Origin: Gemmatimonadota bacterium
GTDB taxonomy: Bacteria; Gemmatimonadota; Gemmatimonadetes; Gemmatimonadales; GWC2-71-9
NCBI GenBank assembly: GCA_003220855.1
Contig: QHTP01000097.1
Coordinates: forward strand, 1-5,638
DNA length: 5,638 nt
Direction of reading: 5' to 3'
Below, piece by piece: positions 1 to 5,638 of this stretch; position 1 is the first letter of the stretch, and every line of letters starts with the position of its first letter. The notes beneath the pieces were generated by a model that ran no database searches, was not told the DNA's origin, and saw only the letters and a list, made by a program, of their open reading frames with translations. Made by a program: the position numbers and the translations under genes.

Positions 1-986
1 TGTTGCAGGATGCGCTCGCTCTCCTGGCGGTCGCGCTCACGGAACGGCGTCGCCTCGATCGCCGTCAGCATCTCGCGCGTCGTCTTGAATCGTCGCTCGG
101 GATCCTTGTGCAAGGCGCGGCGCACCACGTCGCCCAGCGACCCGGGCACGTCGTCACGGACCAGCCCGAGGTCGGGCACCGGGGTGAAGAAATGATGGTG
201 CATCACACCGGCGAGCGTGTCCGCGTGGAACGGCACCGAGCCCGCGAGCATCTGGAAGGCGACGATGCCGAGGGAGTACTGGTCGCTCTGCGGGCCGGCG
301 CGCCGACCGGCACATTGCTCGGGGCTCATGAACGCCGGCGTCCCGATGAGCGTCCCGTCGGCGGTGAGGGTGACGTCCGCCGAGCGCAGCGCGACGCCGA
401 AGTCGGACACCATCACCCGACCGTCCGAGTCCACGAGGATGTTGGCGCCCTTCACGTCGCGATGCACGATGCCGCAGGCGTGGGCGTACGCCAGGGCGCG
501 GGCCGCCCCGCGCAGCACGTAGAGAGTCACGGGCACGGGAAGCGCGCCTTGTGCCTGGACGATGGCGTCGAGCGACTTCCCCTCGACGAATTTCATCACG
601 ATGAACAGGATGCCGCCGATCTGGCCCACCCGGTACACCGGGATGATGTTCGGATGATCGATCTCCGCCACCATGCGGGCCTCGCGCTTGAAGCGTTCGG
701 CGGCGCGGGCCGTGAGGCCGAGCTCGGGCGGAAGCACCTTGAGTGCCACCACCCGCCGCAGCCCCACCTCCGTCGCCTTGAACACGACCGCCATCCCGCC
801 GCGTGCCAGCTCGTGCTCCACCTCGTATTCCCCGGCGAGCACCATGCGAAGGCGCTGCAGCAGGTCGTCGCCGCTCTCGGGCGGCACCAGCAGCGTCGCG
901 TCGTGCGGGTCGCCCACGAGCGTGCCGCAGTGCCCGCAGAACCGGGCCGGCGGGGGGACGTCCGCCCCGCACGTGAAGCACTTCAC
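1..986 (-). CDS. Serine/threonine protein kinase with N-terminal zinc ribbon (C-terminus beyond left edge)
   Basis: Hanks-type protein kinase that should transfer phosphate from ATP to Ser/Thr on partner proteins. Reading the minus strand from GTG at 986-984 gives 328 codons with no stop before the edge. Residues 3-20 form a zinc ribbon, CFTC then CGHC (CxxC-x10-CxxC). The kinase domain runs from about 54 to 312: glycine-rich loop ELARGGMAVVFKA near 59-71, lysine K83 in VALKVL, helix-C E102, HRD at 175-177 with K179 and N182, DFG at 195-197, GTPAFMSPE at 215-223, and SDQYSLG at 234-240. It is an RD kinase with several threonines in the activation segment. The first glycine of the loop is Ala61. 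The GTG overlaps the upstream stop (GTGA) and no clear Shine-Dalgarno precedes it, so translation is probably coupled. Related kinases often continue into a membrane segment and sensor region; that part is not visible. Kinase identity is firm; the substrate is unknown. Confidence 0.95.
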   Translation of the reverse strand, partial: MKCFTCGADVPPPARFCGHCGTLVGDPHDATLLVPPESGDDLLQRLRMVLAGEYEVEHELARGGMAVVFKATEVGLRRVVALKVLPPELGLTARAAERFKREARMVAEIDHPNIIPVYRVGQIGGILFIVMKFVEGKSLDAIVQAQGALPVPVTLYVLRGAARALAYAHACGIVHRDVKGANILVDSDGRVMVSDFGVALRSADVTLTADGTLIGTPAFMSPEQCAGRRAGPQSDQYSLGIVAFQMLAGSVPFHADTLAGVMHHHFFTPVPDLGLVRDDVPGSLGDVVRRALHKDPERRFKTTREMLTAIEATPFRERDRQESERILQ

Positions 987-1369
987 GGCAGGACTCTGAG
1001 GAACCGGGCCAGCGTGGGCATGCTGTCGGTGAGGATGGAGCTCTCGAGCTGAATGGTGAGCGTCGCCGTCCCGTTCCGCGACTTGGCGACCAGCGAGTCG
1101 TGCCCCGCGGACAGATCGAAAATGCTGGTGTCCGACGACCACATCTTGAGGCGAGGTCGGTCGAGCGGCGCGCCTTGCGCCTCGACCGCGACGCTGAACG
1201 GCACCGTGCTGTCGCGGTGGAGGATCGTGTCGCCGACGTAGGTGATGGTTACCGGCTCCGGGCCGGCCCGGCGAAACACGTCCGCGAACCCGCAAGCCAG
1301 TGCCGCCAACCCGCCCACCACCGTCCACGACATCCGCACGATTGGGCGCGCTAGCACCACGATCCCCAT
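983..1369 (-). CDS. Small exported protein with Ig-like (BIG2-type) domain
   Basis: A 128-aa protein with no assigned function. Residues 13-32 (MSWTVVGGLAALACGFADVF) form a hydrophobic segment after basic residues, fitting a signal peptide or membrane anchor. Cys26 is preceded by ALA, a poor lipobox, so lipidation is uncertain. Residues about 39-128 look like one bacterial Ig-like beta domain: alternating hydrophobic strands, then WSSDTSIFDLSAG and SRNGTATLTIQ, resembling the SSDTSVATV...GTATIT pattern of BIG2 folds. Its TGA at 985-983 overlaps the GTG of the kinase gene, so the two are probably co-transcribed and coupled. The start is not settled: ATG at 1369 has GAGG only one base upstream, whereas GTG at 1360 would have it 10 bases upstream, and ATG at 1333 would also keep the hydrophobic segment. 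It may be an envelope partner of the kinase, but that is inference from position. Confidence 0.75.
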   Translation of the reverse strand: MGIVVLARPIVRMSWTVVGGLAALACGFADVFRRAGPEPVTITYVGDTILHRDSTVPFSVAVEAQGAPLDRPRLKMWSSDTSIFDLSAGHDSLVAKSRNGTATLTIQLESSILTDSMPTLARFLRVLP

Positions 1370-1560
1370 ACCTCATGCAAGGCCGGCTTACAAAATGGGA
1401 GGGACCACGCGGATAGCAATACGCAAAGTGGCCCGACCCGCCTGTTAACCAGTTGCACGGGCGTCGGTTGAGCCCATTGCCACCGACGTGGCGCTCCGTA
1501 ACTTCCTGCGGGTCCCGCGACACCACGTCCGCTCCACGGCTCGAGCAGAGGTCAGATCTG
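1370..1560. promoter_or_regulatory. Divergent intergenic region between the kinase unit and the peptidase unit
   Basis: These 191 bases separate two genes pointing away from each other, so promoters for both directions should lie here. On the minus strand TTAACA (complement of 1443-1448) matches a -35 consensus at five of six positions, about 75 bases before the Ig-like gene start, but the AT-rich stretch after it (about 1413-1422) gives no convincing -10 at normal spacing. On the plus strand TTGCCA at 1478-1483 and TAACTT at 1499-1504 are a weak pair with a 15-base spacer. An inverted repeat, CGTCGGT (1462-1468) and ACCGACG (1482-1488), lies between them. The role of the region is well supported by layout; the individual boxes are guesses. 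Confidence 0.4.
1547..1551 (+). promoter_or_regulatory. Shine-Dalgarno site that fixes the M20 start
   Basis: AGAGG lies nine bases before ATG at 1561. The frame is open upstream to a possible ATG at 1453, but that version would place 36 residues rich in Arg, Ser and Pro before the signal peptide. The ribosome site and the position of the signal peptide together select 1561. Confidence 0.65.
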
Positions 1561-3003
1561 ATGCGCTCCGCCCCATCGCTCCCAGTCCTCGTCGCCCTCG
1601 TCGCCACGCCGCTGGCCGCCCAGGAAACGCCCACCGAGCGCAGTGCCGCGGCCGATGTCGTCCGCCGCATGGACGCGCTGGAGCGCTCGCTTGCGCTGCC
1701 CCCGCTCGTGGCGCGGCTCACCGGCGCCCGCGATCCCCGCCGCGACGCCGTGCTGGCCCGCGCCAAGGAGCTCATGGACCAGGAGCTCCTCGCGATGGCC
1801 GACGACATCACCCGCCACCCCGAGACCGGCTGGAAGGAAGAGCGGTCGGTGAAGATCCTCACCGAGTATCTCCAGGCGCACGACTTCGACGTGACGACCG
1901 GAGTGGCTGGCTTGAAGACCGCCTTCGTCGCGCGCTACAAGAAGGGGACGCCGGGTCCGAATCTCGGCGTCATCGTCGAGTACGACGCGCTGCGCGGGAC
2001 CACGCGCGACTTTCACGGCGACCAGCACAGCGCGCAGGGTCCCGTCGGCATGGCCGCCGCGCTCGCGGTCGCCGAGTTCCTCACGAGCTCCAAGACGCCC
2101 GGGACCGTGACGGTCTACGGCACGCCGGCCGAGGAGCTCGCCTCCCCGGCCGCGAAGACGGTCATGTACAACGCCGGTGTGTTCAAGGGCGCCGACGTGC
2201 TCGTCCGCTCGCACTCGTCCACAGGAACCCAGGCGCCCGGTCCGGGCTTCGGCAGCTGCTGCATGAACATCGACGTGGTGCGCTACATCTTCTCCGGCGC
2301 ACCGGCGCATCAGCTGCAGGCGTGGGACGGACGGGATGCGCTCACCGGCGTCATCGAGCTGTTCAACCACATCGACGCCATCCGGAGGACGCTGCGACCG
2401 GAGACGCGGATTCAGGGCATCATCACCGAAGGCGGCAAGGCGCCGAACGTGGTGCCCGACCGCGCGGTCGCGGAGTTCTGGCTGCGCTACCCGGATCAGG
2501 TGTACCTCGCGCAGGTGCTCGAGCGCGTGAACGACGCGGCCCGGGCCGCCGCTCTCGCCACCGGGACCAAGGTCCGCATCGAGGCCGACTCCGAATCGCG
2601 CGACGGCATCTCGGTGGCGGCCCTGAACGACGTGGCCTTCACGTACCTGAAGAAGCTCGGCGCGAGCAAGGTCGAGGACGAGCCGGGACGCCCGCTCCCC
2701 TACGAGGAGACCGGCACCGTCGCGACCCAGCTCCCGGGCGTCGGCGTGACGGCCCACAGCTCGAACGGCGGCTACCACACGTTCGCGATGGAAGCCGACG
2801 CCCTCGGTCCCGTGGGCCATCATGGCTTCGTGCTCGACGCCCAGGCGATGGCCGCGGTGCTGTACCACTTCGCCAGCGACACGCCGTATCGCACGACGGT
2901 GCAACGGGAGTTCGAGGGCCTCAAGGCGCTATACGACGAGTACCTCATGGCGCTGCGGAGCGCGTACCCCCTCCCGACGGTACCCGAGCCGGGCGGCAAC
3001 TGA
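1561..3003 (+). CDS. Secreted M20 family amidohydrolase/metallopeptidase (AbgB-like)
   Basis: A 480-aa exported hydrolase expected to cleave an amide bond in a small peptide or N-acyl/aminobenzoyl amino acid with two bound metals. Residues 1-20 (basic start, SLPVLVALVATPLAA, cut before QE) are a signal peptide. The catalytic domain shows HPETGWKEE at 86-94, EYDAL at 140-144, FHGDQHS at 151-157 where relatives have GHxCGHD/N, GTPAEE at 187-192 (general base and metal ligand) and H218 in VRSHSS. The dimerisation domain lies at about 241-345, opening RYIFSGAPAHQ. The C-terminal catalytic part has GGYHTF at 403-408 and GHHGF at 419-423, with one of these His the likely last ligand. The metal site thus has Asp154 in place of the usual Cys. 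The gene ends in TGATG shared with the S9 gene, so the two are likely one operon. Family assignment is strong; substrate is unknown. An N-acyl or dipeptide substrate fits as well as aminobenzoyl-glutamate. Confidence 0.92.
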   Translation: MRSAPSLPVLVALVATPLAAQETPTERSAAADVVRRMDALERSLALPPLVARLTGARDPRRDAVLARAKELMDQELLAMADDITRHPETGWKEERSVKILTEYLQAHDFDVTTGVAGLKTAFVARYKKGTPGPNLGVIVEYDALRGTTRDFHGDQHSAQGPVGMAAALAVAEFLTSSKTPGTVTVYGTPAEELASPAAKTVMYNAGVFKGADVLVRSHSSTGTQAPGPGFGSCCMNIDVVRYIFSGAPAHQLQAWDGRDALTGVIELFNHIDAIRRTLRPETRIQGIITEGGKAPNVVPDRAVAEFWLRYPDQVYLAQVLERVNDAARAAALATGTKVRIEADSESRDGISVAALNDVAFTYLKKLGASKVEDEPGRPLPYEETGTVATQLPGVGVTAHSSNGGYHTFAMEADALGPVGHHGFVLDAQAMAAVLYHFASDTPYRTTVQREFEGLKALYDEYLMALRSAYPLPTVPEPGGN

Positions 3004-5104
3004 TGCGGCCCGCTCTCACGGCCTGCGTCGCCGGGCTGCTGTGCGTGCCCGGGCTCGCGGCGCAGCAGCGCGCCATCTCGGACAGCGACCTGTTCGCGTT
3101 CCGCTGGGTGGCGAGCCCGCAGATCGCGCCCGACGGGCGTCGGGCCGCCTACGTGCTCGTCACGGTGAACGCCAAGCACGACGCGTACGAGACGAGCCTG
3201 TGGCTCGTCGCGACCGACGGCCTGTCCGCGCCCCGCCGGATCACCAGCGGCCCGCACGACGCCGCTCCGCGCTGGTCGCCCGACGGCTCGACGCTCGCCT
3301 TCCTGCGTCCTAAAGACGGCCACACGCAGCTCTACCTCCTGTCGCTGGCCGGCGGCGAGGCGCAGCAGCTCACCGACTTGCCGAAGGGTGCCGGGCCGGC
3401 CGGCTGGTCGCCCGACGGGAAGACGATCGCGTTCACGAGCACGACCACGCCGGAAGACCTCGCCAAGCAGGAGAAGCCGGACAAGAAGGACGAGCCGAAG
3501 AGCGATGTCCGGGTCATCACGCAGGCCGAGTTCCGCGCCGACGACGAAGGGTATGTCGACCCCGGCGAGCACGGGCACATCTGGACGGTGCCGGCGGTCC
3601 TGCCGGGCGACCAGCCAGCGAAGGCGCGCCAGGTGACGTCCGGCGCGTTCGACGAGAACGCACCGCAGTGGAGCCGCGACGGGACGCGCATCTATTTCGG
3701 CTCGGACCGCGTGATCGAGTCGTACTACTACCCGCCCGACAACAATGTCTATTCGGTCGCAGCCGCGGGCGGCGCCCTCGACACGGTGGTGGACATCAAT
3801 GGTCCCGCCTTCGGCCCGGCCCTCGCGCCTGACGGACGGGCGATCGCGTTCCGTGGCTGGATCAATCCGCCGGCGACGCGCTCGTACAATCAATCCGACC
3901 TGTTCGTGTCGCGCGACCATCGGATCAAGAACCTCACCGCCGAGTACGACTTCGACATGGGCGGCGCCGTGCTGGGCGACCAGGCGCCGCCCCGCGGCGG
4001 CGAGGGGTCGAGCCCCAACATCTGGACCGCGGACGGGCGCGGCGTGATCGTGGCGACCACCGAGCACGGGCGCTCCAACCTGGTGCGGTTCGACGCACAG
4101 ACGGGGGCGCGCGAGCTCCTCACCACGGGCGACCATGCCGTGCTGGCGTACACGGCGTCCGCCGACGCGAAGAGCTTGGCGCTCACCATCGGCGACCCGA
4201 CGCATCTCCCCGACCTCTACGTGCTCGAGGTGGCGACGAAGGGGATGCGCCAGCTCACCCACGTCAACGACTCGCTGTTCTCGCAGCTCCGGCTCGTCAC
4301 GCCGGAGGACTTCTGGTACACGAGCTTCGACGGCAGGAAGGTCGAGACGTGGATCATGAAGCCGGTGGGCTTCACGCCCGGCAAGAAGTACCCGCTGATC
4401 CTCAACATCCACGGCGGTCCGCACACGGCCTACGGATACATCTTCTTTCACGAGATGCAGTGGATGGCGGCCAAGGGGTACGTGTGCTCTATCCCAACCC
4501 GCGGGGCAGCACCACGTACGGACAGGAGTTCGGCAACATCATCCAGTACAAGTACCCCGGCGACGACTACCGCGACTTGATGGTCGCGGTGGATTCCCTG
4601 ATCCGACGCGGGTATGTGGACTCGACCAAGCTGGGCGTCACCGGCGGATCGGGCGGCGGACTGCTCACCGACTGGGCGGTGGGGCACACCCACCGCTTCG
4701 CCGCCGCCGTGTCGCAGCGCGACGTGGCCGACTGGCTGGGGTTCTGGTACACGGCGGACTTCACCCTCTTCCAGCCGTCGTGGTTCCGCTCCACGCCGTT
4801 CCGCGATCCCCAGGAGTTCCTCGTCCGCTCGCCGGTGCGCTACGCGGACAGCGTCACCACGCCGATCATGTTCATCCTGGGCGAGGAGGATCTGCGGGCG
4901 CCGCCCAATCAGGGCGGCGAGGCGATGTTCCGCGCGCTCAAGTACCTGCGCAAGACGACGGTGATGGTGCGCTTTCCGGGAGAGTCGCACGAGCTGTCGC
5001 GCTCCGGCAAGCCGGTGCACCGCGTGGAGCGACTGCAACACATCGTGAACTGGTTCGACAAATATCTGCAGGGGAAACCGATCACGCTGTACGACGGGCG
5101 ATGA
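3003..5104 (+). pseudogene. Secreted S9 family (prolyl oligopeptidase-type) peptidase, interrupted by a one-base frameshift
   Basis: An exported serine peptidase that should release peptides from short oligopeptides. The start ATG at 3003 overlaps the M20 stop (TGATG). MRPALTACVAGLLCVPGLAA is a signal peptide cut before QQ. A beta-propeller follows, with repeated PDG motifs: SPQIAPDGRRAAY, PRWSPDGSTLAF, AGWSPDGKTIAF, PQWSRDGTRIYF and ALAPDGRAIAF. The alpha/beta-hydrolase domain starts near INIHGGPHTAYGY-like sequence (NIHGGPHTAYGY). The frame breaks at about 4484: the original frame stops at 4580 after 525 aa, while the family sequence VLYPNPRGSTTYGQEF continues one frame back, from 4484 to the TGA at 5102-5104. 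Restoring one G (GTGGTGCTC for GTGTGCTC) gives 700 aa, a normal family length. Its triad is intact: Ser550 in GGSGGG, Asp630 in GEEDLRAP and His663 in GESHELSR. So this is either a sequencing or assembly error in a working gene or a very recent inactivation. Family assignment is firm. Confidence 0.93.
4482..4489 (+). other. Frameshift point in the S9 peptidase gene
   Basis: The bases TACGTGTGCTC (4479-4489) read Tyr-Val-Cys in the upstream frame and then lose family similarity. From 4484 the other frame reads Val-Leu-Tyr-Pro-Asn-Pro-Arg-Gly, as expected after AAKGYV. One missing G between 4484 and 4485 explains the break. There is no X XXY YYZ slippery heptamer and no obvious recoding signal, so programmed frameshifting is unlikely. 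Confidence 0.85.
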
Positions 5105-5129
5105 CCGCGCCGCTCCACTGCCCATGACG

Positions 5130-5168
5130 AGTCGGTCGGCGCCCGATACGGCGGGGCGCCGACCGACT
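5130..5168. terminator. Strong hairpin between convergent genes, probable bidirectional terminator
   Basis: AGTCGGTCGGCGCCC (5130-5144) pairs perfectly with GGGCGCCGACCGACT in sense (5154-5168), a 15-bp stem with a nine-base loop (5145-5153). It starts 26 bases after the S9 stop and lies about 20 bases past the stop of the minus-strand gene that ends at 5188. There is no T-run on either side, which is common in GC-rich genomes. Position between two converging genes supports a two-way terminator or a 3'-end stabilising hairpin. Confidence 0.75.
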
Positions 5169-5187
5169 GCTCCGAGGTGGTTCCGAG

Positions 5188-5638
5188 TTAGTTGGGGTAG
5201 AAGCGCACCTGCAGCAGCTTCAGCCCGTTGTTATCGTACTGCCAGAGGAAGTCCTGCAGGCACGTAGCGAACAGGCTCACCGTCGGCGTGCCGCACGCCA
5301 GCTCGGCGGCGCTCCCCGGTACGAGGGTGATGGTCGTGAGCGCGTTGGTCACGTTGCGGAAGCTGCTCTTTCCCGTGCCGCGCACGAAGACCTCGTTGTC
5401 GGTCGAGCACAGCATCGTCGCCACGCCGGTGGTAGGATCGATGAACGTCGCGCAGGTCGCCATCTTGGCCTGCCCGCCCGGCGTGCCGAGCGCGCGGGCC
5501 CAGATCGTGTACGTACCCGGCACGGGGAGCGCGAAGGAGGCCTCGCCGTCCGTCCCATTCTTGTCGAGCACTTCGAAGACACCGTCGGCCGACTGGCTGA
5601 GCAGAATCTTCGTCGTCACGGCGCCGGTGCTCGTGCCG
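5188..5638 (-). CDS. C-terminal part of a probable secreted protein of unknown function (N-terminus beyond right edge)
   Basis: The minus-strand frame is open from the right edge to TAA at 5190-5188, giving 149 visible residues. The frame reads on through GTSTGA before the first in-window GTG (5619), so the true start is probably outside and this is the tail of a longer protein. It is beta-rich, with VFEVLDKNGTDGEASFALPVPGT-type strands (broken here as VFEVLDKNGTDGEASFALP and GTYTIWARALGTPGG), and has four cysteines (in TCAT, LCST, ACGT and TCLQ), suited to disulfides outside the cytoplasm. It ends LWQYDNNGLKLLQVRFYPN. I recall similar tails (TDG-A-F-LP, ARALG-PGG, CAT, YDNNGL-L-Q-RFYP) in uncharacterised secreted proteins, but this is from memory. 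No enzyme motif is seen. It converges on the S9 gene and shares the hairpin at 5130-5168 as its likely terminator. Confidence 0.75.
   Translation of the reverse strand, partial: GTSTGAVTTKILLSQSADGVFEVLDKNGTDGEASFALPVPGTYTIWARALGTPGGQAKMATCATFIDPTTGVATMLCSTDNEVFVRGTGKSSFRNVTNALTTITLVPGSAAELACGTPTVSLFATCLQDFLWQYDNNGLKLLQVRFYPN

Noticed and set aside
154..981. A 275-codon minus-strand frame over the kinase region
   Set aside because: Wrong frame: Arg/Gly/Ala-rich with no motif, while the frame from GTG 986 encodes the complete kinase domain.
3..1052. A 349-codon plus-strand open frame over the kinase gene
   Set aside because: It is rich in His, Arg, Ala and Gly without any family motif, and lies antisense to a kinase with every catalytic motif in order.
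1552..2904. A 450-codon antisense frame over the M20 gene
   Set aside because: Shadow of a GC-rich gene; composition is Arg/Gly/His/Val-biased and there is no recognisable domain or ribosome site.
1488..3002. Upstream extension of the S9 frame through the M20 gene, suggesting a fusion
   Set aside because: The extension is an Arg-rich out-of-frame reading of the M20 gene; the S9 signal peptide starting at 3003 marks the real N-terminus.
2820..4451. A 543-codon antisense frame spanning the M20/S9 junction
   Set aside because: It crosses two well-supported genes on the other strand and shows no domain; it reflects codon bias.
4479..4490. Programmed -1 frameshifting to make two S9 products
   Set aside because: No slippery heptamer and no evident stimulatory structure; the break occurs within a conserved strand, and a missing G explains it simply.
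5619..5619. GTG at 5619 as the start of a complete 143-aa protein
   Set aside because: The frame stays open to the window edge, no signal peptide or ribosome site is seen at this GTG, and the sequence begins mid-domain.

Overview
The window is GC-rich DNA (high by eye, not counted) with a G/C-dominated third codon position and long antisense shadow frames. It most resembles a Gemmatimonadota chromosome. The grounds are a zinc-ribbon-headed Hanks-type Ser/Thr kinase, a small envelope protein with an Ig-like (BIG2-type) fold, secreted peptidases of the M20 and S9 families with AAQ-type signal peptide ends, and a secreted beta-rich protein. This placement is inference; Acidobacteriota or Myxococcota are not excluded. 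No mobile element, CRISPR array, tRNA or rRNA was seen.

Layout. (1) Positions 1-1369, minus strand: a two-gene unit. A 128-aa exported Ig-like protein comes first, followed by a Ser/Thr kinase that starts with GTG inside a GTGA overlap and runs off the left edge. The kinase has a CxxC-x10-CxxC zinc ribbon, then a full catalytic domain. (2) Positions 1370-1560: a divergent intergenic region that should hold promoters for both sides. (3) Positions 1561-5104, plus strand: a two-gene unit of a secreted M20/AbgB-like amidohydrolase and a secreted S9 (prolyl oligopeptidase-type) peptidase, joined by a TGATG stop/start. The S9 gene carries a one-base deletion near 4484. Read through it, the sequence gives a 700-aa protein with an intact Ser-Asp-His triad. 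(4) Positions 5130-5168: a perfect 15-bp hairpin, likely a terminator serving both sides. (5) Positions 5188 to the right edge, minus strand: the C-terminal end of a secreted protein with a distinctive ...YDNNGLKLLQVRFYPN end.

How the genes fit together. The M20 and S9 enzymes are both exported and probably translated in tandem, which suits stepwise breakdown of peptides or amide-linked amino acids outside the cytoplasm. The kinase and Ig-like protein are coupled and may form a signalling pair, but nothing ties them to the peptidases except a shared divergent intergenic region. I see no clearly new system here. The points most worth checking are the S9 frameshift, the Cys-to-Asp change at the M20 metal site, the kinase/Ig-like pair and the uncharacterised C-terminal domain at the right edge.
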